A stretch of 59,126 nucleotides of DNA from Eubacteriales bacterium (lineage in GTDB: Bacteria > Bacillota > Clostridia > Lachnospirales > Lachnospiraceae). Where the stretch lies: contig JAUNHA010000010.1 of assembly GCA_030524135.1 (NCBI GenBank), forward strand, positions 1 through 59,126. The letters are read 5' to 3'. Below are positions 26,709 through 35,542 of this stretch, piece by piece (position 1 is the stretch's first letter; every line of letters starts with the position of its first letter). Both the position numbers and the translations under genes were made by a program. The notes beneath the pieces are model-generated. The model ran no database searches, was not told the DNA's origin, and worked only from the letters and a program-made list of their open reading frames with translations.

Positions 26709-27788
26709 ATGAGGAAATGGGGAAAATATCTGATCGCTGCAGCGGTTTGCTCGGCTGCATTGTCAGTGACAGCCTATGCGGGAAGCTGGAAGCAGGATGC
26801 AGTCGGCTACTGGTGGCAGGAGGATGACGGAAGCTATCCGGTATCGCAGTGGAAGTGGCTTGACGGAAACGGAGACGGCATTTCAGAGTGCTATTATTTC
26901 AACGGCAGCGGCTATATGGCTGCAAACACAAGCATTGACGGCTATCAGGTCAATGCGCTCGGCGGATGGATCGTGAACGGTGAGGTCCAGACACGGAAAT
27001 CCTGGGAGCTGGTCCGGGACGGGGATAATGCGCTGGAGATTCTGACTGCGCTTGAACAGAAAAATGAGAACCTGAGCGATGCGGATATGGATCTCTTGAT
27101 GAACATGAATGCCGCCTATGCCGGAGAAAGCCTGATTTCACATTCTACGGGAAATATCAAAATCAAGGATGCGCTGTCACCGGAAGCGATGCAGTTCCTC
27201 ATGAATATGAGGATGGAGATGGAAGTGAGCGGTCAGACGACGGTGACGGATACCACCGCGTTTTACAAGGATGGATGGTACTACTATGATATGGGCGGTC
27301 AGAAGATCAGGATGCCGCTTGATTACAGCGCAGCACTTCAAAGCGCGCAGTCGGGTATGCAGATGAACGGACTGTCCTCGGAGGATCCGGCTTCCTATAT
27401 AACCTCCGCATCCTTGGCAAGGGACGGAGATACGGTGACGGTTTACTATACGATGGACGGCTCGAAGCTCATGGATGAGGCGAACAGGGTGATGGCAGAA
27501 ACCGGTCTGGGACTCGAGAACATGGGAATGGAGATTCGGATCTCGAATTGCAAGGCGGAGATCACGGCAGATCATGACGGAAATATCCTGCGCCAGAGGA
27601 TGCTTATGAATATGGAAATGGATATGAGCGCACTCACGGGAAATGCGGGAGATACCTTTGATCTTGAATATTATATGGAGTACAAATTAAATGATACGGG
27701 AGACGGCGTAAAGCTCACGCTTCCTTCCATGGAGGGATATACGGATTACGCTGATTATCTGAAACAGCCTGTCGGCGGGGAGAGCTAA
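26709..27788 (+). CDS. Secreted protein with Trp-rich N-terminal module and DUF6612-like domain
   Basis: About 359 aa after an N-terminal signal peptide (AAAVCSAALSVTAYA, cleaved near residue 23). Residues 24-95 form a Trp/Tyr-rich module (GSWKQDAVGYWW...CYYFNGSGYM...DGYQVNALGGWIVNG) that resembles choline- or cell-wall-binding repeats and is shared with two proteins at 40.2-41.8 kb. The rest has beta-rich repeats of amphipathic strands typical of DUF6612-like lipoproteins; that match is uncertain. ATG 26709 fits AGAAGAGG; a start at 26652 would bury the signal. Confidence 0.7.
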   Translation: MRKWGKYLIAAAVCSAALSVTAYAGSWKQDAVGYWWQEDDGSYPVSQWKWLDGNGDGISECYYFNGSGYMAANTSIDGYQVNALGGWIVNGEVQTRKSWELVRDGDNALEILTALEQKNENLSDADMDLLMNMNAAYAGESLISHSTGNIKIKDALSPEAMQFLMNMRMEMEVSGQTTVTDTTAFYKDGWYYYDMGGQKIRMPLDYSAALQSAQSGMQMNGLSSEDPASYITSASLARDGDTVTVYYTMDGSKLMDEANRVMAETGLGLENMGMEIRISNCKAEITADHDGNILRQRMLMNMEMDMSALTGNAGDTFDLEYYMEYKLNDTGDGVKLTLPSMEGYTDYADYLKQPVGGES

Positions 27789-27886
27789 GAACCGGGATCT
27801 GGCCGTAAAATGCAGAGGATGCCTGAAAGGACCGGGTAAAGGGTAAAAAAGGGGCAAAAAAGGTGGAAAAAACCTGATATAAATAC

Positions 27887-27942
27887 TTGCCTGTTATTTT
27901 GAAATATGGTATCATACTAAGGCTGTGCAGCAATGCACAGTC
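27887..27942 (+). promoter_or_regulatory. rpsB promoter and leader hairpin
   Basis: TTGCCT (27887-27892), 17 nt and TATCAT (27910-27915). Right after the likely start, GGCTGTGCA (27921-27929) pairs with TGCACAGTC (27934-27942), followed by TTTTG. The long leader (about 130 nt to ATG 28053) fits ribosomal-protein autoregulation or attenuation. Confidence 0.55.
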
Positions 27943-28052
27943 TTTTGTAACCAACAAACATGCCTGTACTTTGGGCGCGGGGCTGGTGCCATTCGGAGCG
28001 AATTGGTTTCCCGTGCAGTCAGGCAGACGCTTAAAACCAAGGAGGAAAAGAA

Positions 28053-28829
28053 ATGAGCGTTATTTCCATGAAGCAGCTTCTTGAGGCCGGCGTACATTTC
28101 GGTCATCAGACCAGACGCTGGAACCCTAAGATGGCTCCGTACATTTACACCGAGAGAAACGGTATCCACATCATTGACCTGCAGAAGACCGTAGGCATGG
28201 TTGACGATGCTTACAAGGCACTCAACGACATCGTGGCTGAGGGCGGCTCCGTTCTGTTCGTAGGAACGAAGAAGCAGGCACAGGACGCGATCAAGGCTGA
28301 GGCGCTCAGATGCGGTGAGTTCTATGTAAACGAGAGATGGCTCGGCGGTATGCTGACCAACTTCAAGACCATACGTTCCCGTATCGAAAGACTGAAGGCG
28401 ATCAGAACCATGGCTGAGGACGGCACCTTCGACGTACTTCCGAAGAAGGAAGTTATCCTCATCAAGAAGGAGCAGGAGAAGCTTGAGAAGAACCTCGGCG
28501 GTATCGTTGAGATGAAGGAGCTTCCGTCCGTTATCTTCGTGATCGACCCGAAGAAGGAGCACATCTGCATTAAGGAAGCACAGTCCCTTGGCATTACGCT
28601 GATCGGTATGTGCGACACGAACTGCGATCCGGAAGAGCTTGACTATGTGATCCCGGGCAATGACGACGCGATCCGCGCCGTTAAGCTGATCGTTTCCAAG
28701 ATGGCTGACGCTGTTATCGAGGCGAAGCAGGGTGACGAGGCTTATGTTGAGGAAGAGGCTGTAGAGTTCGCTTCTGATGCAGAGCCGACCGACATCGAGG
28801 AAGTTGCAGCTTCCGAGACTGAGGCTTAA
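28053..28829 (+). CDS. rpsB: 30S ribosomal protein S2
   Basis: A 258-aa protein starting [27 protein letters not shown], the invariant S2 start. It carries FVGTKKQAQ and VDPKKE-type motifs and an acidic C-terminal tail, all of normal length. It binds the 30S subunit near the bS1/bS21 region and is needed for initiation. GGAGG precedes the ATG. The tsf gene follows 93 nt later, the standard rpsB-tsf order. Confidence 0.99.
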   Translation: MSVISMKQLLEAGVHFGHQTRRWNPKMAPYIYTERNGIHIIDLQKTVGMVDDAYKALNDIVAEGGSVLFVGTKKQAQDAIKAEALRCGEFYVNERWLGGMLTNFKTIRSRIERLKAIRTMAEDGTFDVLPKKEVILIKKEQEKLEKNLGGIVEMKELPSVIFVIDPKKEHICIKEAQSLGITLIGMCDTNCDPEELDYVIPGNDDAIRAVKLIVSKMADAVIEAKQGDEAYVEEEAVEFASDAEPTDIEEVAASETEA

Positions 28830-28922
28830 TCAGATTAAATAAAGATTAAAATGCAGCGCGGCTTAAGGCTTTCCCTTTTGCCGCATTGCCTTGTATAAGG
28901 ACAAATTCAAGGAGGACAGACG

Positions 28923-29864
28923 ATGGCAGCAGTTACAGCAGCAATGGTAAAAGAGCTGAGAGAAATGACCGGCGCCGGCATGATGGATTGCAAGAAGGCG
29001 CTTGCAGCTACCGACGGCGATATGGATAAGGCTGTGGAGTTCCTGAGAGAAAAGGGACTTGCAGGCGCGGCTAAGAAGGCAGGCCGTATTGCGGCAGAGG
29101 GTATCGTAGACACGCTTGTTTCCGGGGACGGAAAGAGCGCAGTTGTAGTAGAGGTAAACTCCGAGACCGACTTCGTTGCAAAGAACGAGAAGTTCCAGAG
29201 CTACGTTAAGGAAGTGGCTAAGCAGGCACTTGCTTCCGACGCAGCTGATATGGATGCATTTATGGCAGAGAAGTGGGTAGGAGATGAGAGCCTTACTGTA
29301 GCGGAGGCACTTGCTTCCCAGATCTCCATCATCGGAGAGAACATGAAGATCCGTCGTTATGAGAAGGTAAGCGAGCCGAACGGCTTTGTAGCTTCCTATA
29401 TCCATGCAGGCGGAAAGATCGGCGTTCTGGTTGACGTTGTTACCGACGTTGTAAATGACGAGATCCATGAGATGGCAAAGAACGTTGCTATGCAGGCAGC
29501 GGCTCTGAGACCGTCCTTCACTTCAAGAGATGAGGTTGATGAGGCTTACATCGCACACGAGAAGGAGATCCTCATGGCTCAGATCCAGAATGATCCGAAG
29601 GAGGCTTCCAAGCCGGAGAAGGTTATCCAGGGAATGATCCAGGGACGTATCAACAAGGAGCTTAAGGAAATCTGCCTGCTTGATCAGGTATATGTAAAGG
29701 CAGAGGACGGCAAGCAGTCTGTACAGGATTATGTAAACAGCGTTGCGAAGGCAAATGGCGCTAATATCTCTGTTAAGAAGTTCGTTCGTTTCGAGACCGG
29801 TGAGGGCCTTGAGAAGAAGAACGAGGACTTTGCAGCCGAGGTTGCAAAGCAGATGGGCAATTAA
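28923..29864 (+). CDS. tsf: Elongation factor Ts
   Basis: A 313-aa nucleotide exchange factor for EF-Tu. The N-terminal UBA-like domain (VKELREMTGAGMMDCKKAL) and the TDFVAKNE motif near 80 are diagnostic. Full-length core and C-terminal dimerisation regions are present. GGAGG precedes ATG 28923. It is transcribed with rpsB and followed by a strong terminator. Confidence 0.99.
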   Translation: MAAVTAAMVKELREMTGAGMMDCKKALAATDGDMDKAVEFLREKGLAGAAKKAGRIAAEGIVDTLVSGDGKSAVVVEVNSETDFVAKNEKFQSYVKEVAKQALASDAADMDAFMAEKWVGDESLTVAEALASQISIIGENMKIRRYEKVSEPNGFVASYIHAGGKIGVLVDVVTDVVNDEIHEMAKNVAMQAAALRPSFTSRDEVDEAYIAHEKEILMAQIQNDPKEASKPEKVIQGMIQGRINKELKEICLLDQVYVKAEDGKQSVQDYVNSVAKANGANISVKKFVRFETGEGLEKKNEDFAAEVAKQMGN

Positions 29865-29921
29865 GCGACTTTTTCTAAATGAAGGAGCTTTTATAACACA
29901 ATCTAATATAGGTTGATAGAA

Positions 29922-29963
29922 GTCCGTAAAATCCTTTTTATGAAGGGTTTTGCGGGCTTTTTT
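29922..29963 (+). terminator. Rho-independent terminator of rpsB-tsf
   Basis: GTCCGTAAAATCCTT (29922-29936) pairs with AAGGGTTTTGCGGGC (29943-29957), followed by T6. Confidence 0.9.
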
Positions 29964-30082
29964 ATGCTTTTTCAGTTTTGTTGTCTTTTTGTGGTATGCT
30001 CTCAGGTATATAAATAGTAGAATAGCAATAGAATATAAGTTATCATAAGATCGAAGGGGTTTTTGCTTTATTGGAGGGAATA

Positions 30083-32200
30083 ATGAAAAAACGGGGAGTT
30101 ACGGGGAGAATAATCGCAGTTCTGACTGCTGCGGCAATGCTTTTAGGATGCAGCGCACAGAGCACCACACAGAGTACTACTCAGAGCAGCACGGAGAACA
30201 GTACACCGGACAGTACACAAAGCAGCACGGAGAGCAGTATACCGGACGCCACACAAGGCAGCACACAGAATAGTACTGGCATGCAGACAGAGACTGTAAG
30301 GCTTCAGGACAATTATTATGATGCGGTGAATCATGAGCGGATCGAAGCCTGGGAGATCCCGGCGGACCGGTCTGCCTACGGCAGCCTGACTGCAATGCAG
30401 GAGAAAGTGGAAGACAGAATGTGGGAGCTTATTCAGAATACGCCGAATGATACAGAGGCAGATCCTGACAGTGACACCGGCCGTCTGTCTGCCCTGTATC
30501 TGACCGGAATGGACATGGAAACACGAAACAGGGAAGGATACGGCATACTTACTGAGGTGATTTCCGGGATCAAAAATGCAAAAACGGTTGAGGAACTGCT
30601 TTTGATCAATGCGGGGATTAACCGCAGATACGGAAATTCTTTCCTTTACAACATAGGTTTTGGTGCAGCAGATCCGGAAGACTCCAACCATAAGGTGATC
30701 GGCCTCGGAAGCGTTGAAACAGGACTTGAAAGGGAAATATGGCTTGCCGAAGACGAAGAGGATCAGAAGCAGGCAGCTTACTTTACGGACTATGTACAGC
30801 GTCTGTTTGAGCTGAACGGTTACAGTACCGGCGAAGCGAAGGAAACGACAGAGGCTGTCTGCGGCATGATGAAAGAGATCGCTGCGGCAGGACTGGAAGC
30901 CGCAGAGTTCTACGATCCTTCCAGGGCTTATCTTCGTTATACATTCGGCGATCTTCAGAAAGAGTGCCCTGCCGCGCTTCCGGACAGCGTGTTAAAGGAT
31001 GTATGGGGCTTCTCCGACCAGGAGATTGTTACTGTAGAGGATATCGGAGCGCTTAAAAAGTTTTCGGAATATCTGACGGCAGAGAATCTGGATGTTCTGA
31101 AGGCATTTATGGAATGTACGATATACAGGGACAATGCAGGATTTCTGACTGCGGATATGCTGGATGCGAAGCTTGACTACGAACAGCAGAGGGAAGGCCT
31201 TTCTGAAAAGAAATCTTATGAAAAGACGCTTTTGATACAGCTAAATGATATGCTTGCATCATATGAATGCGGCAGGCTGTATACCGAAACCTATATGCCG
31301 GAAGAAAACAAGACAGAAGTTGAGGGTATCATCCGTGATATTATCAGCGTTTATCATGAACGCATTGCCGCGCTTGACTGGATGAGTGAGCCTACAAAAG
31401 AAAAAGCAATCGAAAAGCTGGATGCGATCAGTATTCAGGTCGCTTATCCAAAGGTCTGGGAACAGGATTTCTATACAGTTGATCTCAGGAAACCGGAAGA
31501 GGGCGGACTTTATATCGACAATCTCTTTGCTCTGTTTGAGGCAAGGATGGAATACATGTACAATACCCGTTATGATCCGGTAAACCGGGACCTTTGGGTA
31601 TCCCAGCCGCAGGAGGTAAACGCATACTACTATCCCCCGACGAATTCGATCTATATCCTTGCCGGCATTATGCAGGATCCGGTCTACAGTGCGGATGCTT
31701 CCTATGAGGCAAAGCTCGGCGCGATCGGAACTGTGATTGGGCATGAGCTGAGCCATGCATTTGACGTTGGCGGATCACAGTATGATGCAAATGGAAATGT
31801 CAGCAACTGGTGGACTGAAGAAGATATGAACGAGTTTACCGCACGAACCGGGAAGGTAGTCGATTATTACAATGAAATGGGCGGGCGCTTCCAGCGTGTC
31901 AACGGAGAACAGACCCTTTCAGAAAATATTGCCGATCTTGGAGGCATGGCTGTCATTACGGAGCTTGCACGGAAAAATGATCTGGATCTTACAAAAGTTT
32001 ATGAAGCCTATGCAGTCGTATGGGCAAATAAGCAGCGTCCGGATTATGCATCATATCTGTATCTGGTCGATACGCATTCACCCTCTGCGCTGCGTGTCAA
32101 TGCCGTACTCGCGGCGACGGATGCCTTTTACGAGGTATATGATGTGAAGGAGGGGGATGGCATGTACGTCGCCCCGGAAAGCAGACCTCAAATATGGTAA
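30083..32200 (+). CDS. M13 family zinc metallopeptidase lipoprotein (PepO/neprilysin-like)
   Basis: A protein of about 705 aa. Signal peptide and lipobox LLGC (C at about 23) indicate anchoring at the membrane's outer face. A Ser/Thr/Gln-rich spacer (about 25-70) follows. The catalytic site HELSH (H554, E555, H558) and ENIADLGG (E614, D618) is intact. NAYYYPPTNSIYILAG is the substrate-binding strand typical of M13. It should cut extracellular peptides. ATG 30083 is preceded by GGAGGG. Confidence 0.92.
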   Translation: MKKRGVTGRIIAVLTAAAMLLGCSAQSTTQSTTQSSTENSTPDSTQSSTESSIPDATQGSTQNSTGMQTETVRLQDNYYDAVNHERIEAWEIPADRSAYGSLTAMQEKVEDRMWELIQNTPNDTEADPDSDTGRLSALYLTGMDMETRNREGYGILTEVISGIKNAKTVEELLLINAGINRRYGNSFLYNIGFGAADPEDSNHKVIGLGSVETGLEREIWLAEDEEDQKQAAYFTDYVQRLFELNGYSTGEAKETTEAVCGMMKEIAAAGLEAAEFYDPSRAYLRYTFGDLQKECPAALPDSVLKDVWGFSDQEIVTVEDIGALKKFSEYLTAENLDVLKAFMECTIYRDNAGFLTADMLDAKLDYEQQREGLSEKKSYEKTLLIQLNDMLASYECGRLYTETYMPEENKTEVEGIIRDIISVYHERIAALDWMSEPTKEKAIEKLDAISIQVAYPKVWEQDFYTVDLRKPEEGGLYIDNLFALFEARMEYMYNTRYDPVNRDLWVSQPQEVNAYYYPPTNSIYILAGIMQDPVYSADASYEAKLGAIGTVIGHELSHAFDVGGSQYDANGNVSNWWTEEDMNEFTARTGKVVDYYNEMGGRFQRVNGEQTLSENIADLGGMAVITELARKNDLDLTKVYEAYAVVWANKQRPDYASYLYLVDTHSPSALRVNAVLAATDAFYEVYDVKEGDGMYVAPESRPQIW

Positions 32201-32258
32201 GGTGAAGGGCATTAATAAAGCGGTAAGATGAAAGGCAGAATAATGAGGTGACAAACAT

Positions 32259-32978
32259 ATGAAAAAATCTTACTTATATGGACTTGGGCTTGTAGCTATC
32301 GTTTTATTGAGTGCCTGTGTGGGAAAGAAGCCTGCAGAGAGAACACCGCAGGAGCTTTACGCACTTTCTGTCCGCGATGCGGCCTTTGCCGATGCGGATG
32401 AGATCTATCCGCTTATCAGTCTGACCCCTGAAGACCCCTTGACAAAATGGGATGATCAGGGACGGGTGCTGCTTGTAACATGGCACAATTATCCGGGCAG
32501 CTATCCGGAAGGAGAGACTGTCACTTTAAGCTGGGGAACAGTATGGACCTTTACAGAAGATGAGATCGCTTCAAAATACGCTAAAGATATCTCTAAAGTG
32601 AAAGATCAGGAGCTTCGTTTAAAGCAGCTCATCGGATTTGGACCGGATTCTGTTCACACCACATTTACAGGTTTTTGGGTATCTCCTGAGGATGTCGTGC
32701 GCCCTGCTTATCAGACAGACCCTGCGGACGGCAGCATGATGGTTTCGTTTCCGGAAGAAGAGACGGTGGAAGAAGCATATAAAATATGGTTTGATGATAA
32801 CATTCTGAATTCCTATTATTACGGCGCTTATCCGTGGACACGACTGGGCTATACCTTTGATTGGGCTGATAATGGAACGGATTACGGGCTGACAGAATTT
32901 CTGGTATCACAGGGGGCGGAAGTCGAGGTGGCATTTACCGAAACGACAGAAGAGTTTCTTTCAAGGCTTGCGGAGTAG
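32259..32978 (+). CDS. Hypothetical lipoprotein
   Basis: A 239-aa protein with a signal peptide and lipobox LLSAC (C near 20). The mature part is Trp/Tyr-rich with a long acidic C-terminal region and no family motif that I recognise. It follows the M13 peptidase by 58 nt on the same strand, so the two may share a transcript and a cell-surface role. RBS-like GAGGTGAC precedes the start. Confidence 0.7.
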   Translation: MKKSYLYGLGLVAIVLLSACVGKKPAERTPQELYALSVRDAAFADADEIYPLISLTPEDPLTKWDDQGRVLLVTWHNYPGSYPEGETVTLSWGTVWTFTEDEIASKYAKDISKVKDQELRLKQLIGFGPDSVHTTFTGFWVSPEDVVRPAYQTDPADGSMMVSFPEEETVEEAYKIWFDDNILNSYYYGAYPWTRLGYTFDWADNGTDYGLTEFLVSQGAEVEVAFTETTEEFLSRLAE

Positions 32979-33082
32979 TAAGCTGATTTAATGATACCCG
33001 AGGAAAAAGTAATTGAAGAAGCTGAAGCGGTGCAGGAGGCATAACCAACCTCTGAGGAAGCATCAGCCTAAAAAACACGATT

Positions 33083-33119
33083 GCCGCACCTTACGGGAAA
33101 CCGGGGTGCGGCAGTTTTT
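33083..33119 (+). terminator. Rho-independent terminator after the lipoprotein gene
   Basis: GCCGCACC (33083-33090) pairs with GGTGCGGC (33105-33112), followed by TTTTT. Confidence 0.85.
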
Positions 33120-33141
33120 GTACAGCCCTGCAAAAAGACAA

Positions 33142-33182
33142 GCCGGAATGACCAACGATGCGTTGTGATCATCCGGCTTTTC
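33142..33182. terminator. Bidirectional terminator, mainly for the gntR gene
   Basis: GCCGGA (33142-33147) pairs with TCCGGC (33172-33177), with an extended inner stem CAACG/CGTTG. T-runs flank both sides. The gntR gene ends convergently at 33206. Confidence 0.75.
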
Positions 33183-33205
33183 GTATGATAACTTATACAC
33201 AGCAT

Positions 33206-33880
33206 TTAGCAAATCGGCATATCGCCGTTCAGCAGCGAACGGATCGCCGCCTCCTTGGAGTGCTGCAGGTGGATCACCGCAGCTTCACTGGCCTTTGTCT
33301 TCTCCTCCATCAGAATATAGTCGATCAGCTCCAGATGCTCTATGGCCGCTTCCTTATGGCGCTCCCAGATGCTGGGACCGGCCAGCAGACGGATCCGCAT
33401 GTTCTGGTCATAGATATGTGCCAGACTGGAATTTAAATACTTGTTGGTAAACGCGTCGGTGATGGTTCGGTGAAGCAGATCATCGGAATCGCAAAACTCC
33501 GGATAGACGGCTGTTCCCACCGAATCGCCGTTTAAGGAGGTGATCTGGCTCTGAATCATCTCCCGGATTCCGGCCAGCTTCCCCTTGTCAATAAACTGGA
33601 TATAGTGCTCCAGAATATACGGCTCCAGGATCAGCCGCGCTTCGAAGGTCATATTGACCTCGCTTAAGGAAAGGGCTGTCACCACCGTGCCCTTCTTCGG
33701 GATGATCTGGACAAAACCTTCCTGCTCCAGCTTGTTTAACGCTTCCCGTACCGGCGTGCGGCTGGCATCAATTTCCTGCATCAGCTGCGCCTCGCTCAAA
33801 AGCATACCGGGCTTGTATTCACAGAAAATGATTTTTTGTTTGATGGTTTCGTAGGCTACATCCTTTAAATTCATATTCAT
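33206..33880 (-). CDS. GntR family regulator (FCD/FadR type)
   Basis: A 224-aa protein. An N-terminal winged helix (about 1-70) holds the GntR signature SEAQLMQEIDASRTPVREAL. A helical FCD ligand domain follows with likely metal-binding residues (LHRTITDAF; H and D of AIEHLELID). It lies divergent from TRAP genes and an enolase-superfamily gene, so it likely senses their substrate or its breakdown product (inference). ATG 33880 or 33874 are both possible. Confidence 0.9.
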   Translation of the reverse strand: MNMNLKDVAYETIKQKIIFCEYKPGMLLSEAQLMQEIDASRTPVREALNKLEQEGFVQIIPKKGTVVTALSLSEVNMTFEARLILEPYILEHYIQFIDKGKLAGIREMIQSQITSLNGDSVGTAVYPEFCDSDDLLHRTITDAFTNKYLNSSLAHIYDQNMRIRLLAGPSIWERHKEAAIEHLELIDYILMEEKTKASEAAVIHLQHSKEAAIRSLLNGDMPIC

Positions 33881-33912
33881 TGCAGTCCCGCCTTCGCCGT
33901 CATTTTGCCGTA

Positions 33913-33962
33913 ATTAATCTGTTTAATCTGTTGTATTTAATTTTAGCATGGATTCATCATGC
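33913..33962. promoter_or_regulatory. Candidate GntR operator region
   Basis: TTAATCTG is repeated at about 33914 and 33923, and GCATG-GATTCAT-CATGC (33946-33962) is an inverted repeat. Both lie in the 173-bp divergent space between gntR and dctP. Which of them is bound cannot be told. Confidence 0.4.
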
Positions 33963-34053
33963 ATACAAGATATATCCTTTGCGTTTGTGAAAAAACAAAC
34001 ATAAAATAAATTCAACAAAAGCCAAAACGAAAATACAGGAGGTACAGTGAATT

Positions 34054-35064
34054 ATGAACAAATGGTTCGGACGGATAGCGGCGGCAGTTCTGGCAGTTTC
34101 CATAGGAACCGCAGGATGCGCCGGACCGGGACAAAGCGGTGCAGATGGCCGGGATACGGTGCATCTGACCTTCGGACACGGTCAGGCAGAGGGACACCCC
34201 TACCACAAGGCGGCCCTGTATTTTAAGGACATGGTCGAGGAACAGACCGATGGCCGCGTGATTGTGGACGTACAGCCCAACGGCTCCCTTGGAGATGAGC
34301 GTGAAATGACCGAGGGGCTTCAGCTTGGAACCATCGATATTACGGTTGCCGTAGCAGCAGCACTGAGCGGTTTCGATCCCAACATGGACGTATTCAATTT
34401 CCCTTATCTGTTCGACGACCGTGAGCAGGCCTTCGAGGTTCTGGATGGTCCGGCAGGCCAGGCCGTTTTTGACGGCATGAAAAAACAGGGGATTGAGATC
34501 TACGGCACCTTTGATCTGGGCTTCCGCAGCATGACCAACTCTAAGCTGCCGATTGTATCCCCGGAGGACTGCCGCGGCATCCGGATGCGCACCCTGGAAA
34601 GCTCCGTCTGCGTGGATGCTCTGGGCGAGCTTGGCATCGACGCGGTTTCCATGAGCTTTGGTGAGCTTTTCACCGCGCTGCAGACCGGAGCGGTGGACGG
34701 CCAGGAGAATCCTCTGTTTACCATTTTGAACTCCAGGTTCTATGAGGTGCAGGAGTACCTGTCCCTGACAGAGCATTTTTATCCGGTGTGTCCTGTGATG
34801 GTCAGCGACCTTGTATGGGACAAGCTGACGCCGGAGGAGGGCGAGATCGTGAAAGAAGCCCTGAAAAAAACTGTGGACTATGAGCGTGAGCTGGCCGGAC
34901 AGGAGCTGGACAGCACACTGGAGCAGTTAAAGGAAGTCGGCATGCAGGTCAACGAGGTAGACAAGGACGCCTTTAAGGCAGCCGTTCAGCCGGTTTATGA
35001 AAAATATGACAGCCAGTACGGTGATCTGCTCCGTCAGATCAACGAGGCGAAGGGAGGAGAGTAA
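34054..35064 (+). CDS. TRAP transporter solute-binding protein (DctP family)
   Basis: A 336-aa lipoprotein with lipobox TAGC (C near 24). DctP signatures include GHGQAEGHPYHKAA near the start and the carboxylate-binding RGIRMRTLES segment (about 172-181) with its conserved arginine. It captures an organic acid outside the cell for the DctQM pore. GGAGG precedes the ATG. It overlaps the next gene by one base (stop/start TAATG). Codon use is richer in C-ending codons than in neighbouring genes. Confidence 0.92.
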   Translation: MNKWFGRIAAAVLAVSIGTAGCAGPGQSGADGRDTVHLTFGHGQAEGHPYHKAALYFKDMVEEQTDGRVIVDVQPNGSLGDEREMTEGLQLGTIDITVAVAAALSGFDPNMDVFNFPYLFDDREQAFEVLDGPAGQAVFDGMKKQGIEIYGTFDLGFRSMTNSKLPIVSPEDCRGIRMRTLESSVCVDALGELGIDAVSMSFGELFTALQTGAVDGQENPLFTILNSRFYEVQEYLSLTEHFYPVCPVMVSDLVWDKLTPEEGEIVKEALKKTVDYERELAGQELDSTLEQLKEVGMQVNEVDKDAFKAAVQPVYEKYDSQYGDLLRQINEAKGGE

Positions 35065-35540
35065 TGAAACAGGCAGTAAAAACTGCAGACCGTGTCGTAA
35101 ACGGACTGCTGGAATTTGTAGTAATCACCATGCTCGCGGTTATGTCAGCGGTCGTATTCGCTCAGGTGGTATTCCGCCTGATCCACGCTTCCATCCCCTG
35201 GAGCGAGGAGCTTTCCAAGTACCTGCTCATCTGGAGCACTTTTCTGGGTGCTGCCTTAGGTGTCCGCAAGGGCTCTCTGATCGGTCTTGAATTCTTCGCC
35301 GGTCTGCTGCCCAAAAAGGGACAGCGGGTACTGACTGTTCTCGTGGATCTCTCGGTTATCGCCCTTCTGGCTCTTTTAATCGGTGTCGGCTACTGGGCCT
35401 CCGGCCGTGTCTGGTATCAGACCACGCCGGTCATGAAGCTGCCGATGGGGCTTATGTATGCGGCAGTTCCCACAGGAGCGCTGTTTATGCTGTTCAACAC
35501 ACTGATTTCCATGTATAACCTGTGGAAGGGGGAGAATTGA
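35064..35540 (+). CDS. TRAP transporter small permease (DctQ family)
   Basis: A 158-aa integral membrane protein with four hydrophobic segments, usual length for DctQ. SIPWSEELSKYLLIWSTFLG (residues 50-69) is the family signature. It joins the solute-binding protein and the large permease. It starts within the last codon of dctP, and the next gene starts 2 nt after its stop. Confidence 0.9.
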   Translation: MKQAVKTADRVVNGLLEFVVITMLAVMSAVVFAQVVFRLIHASIPWSEELSKYLLIWSTFLGAALGVRKGSLIGLEFFAGLLPKKGQRVLTVLVDLSVIALLALLIGVGYWASGRVWYQTTPVMKLPMGLMYAAVPTGALFMLFNTLISMYNLWKGEN

Positions 35541-35542
35541 TT

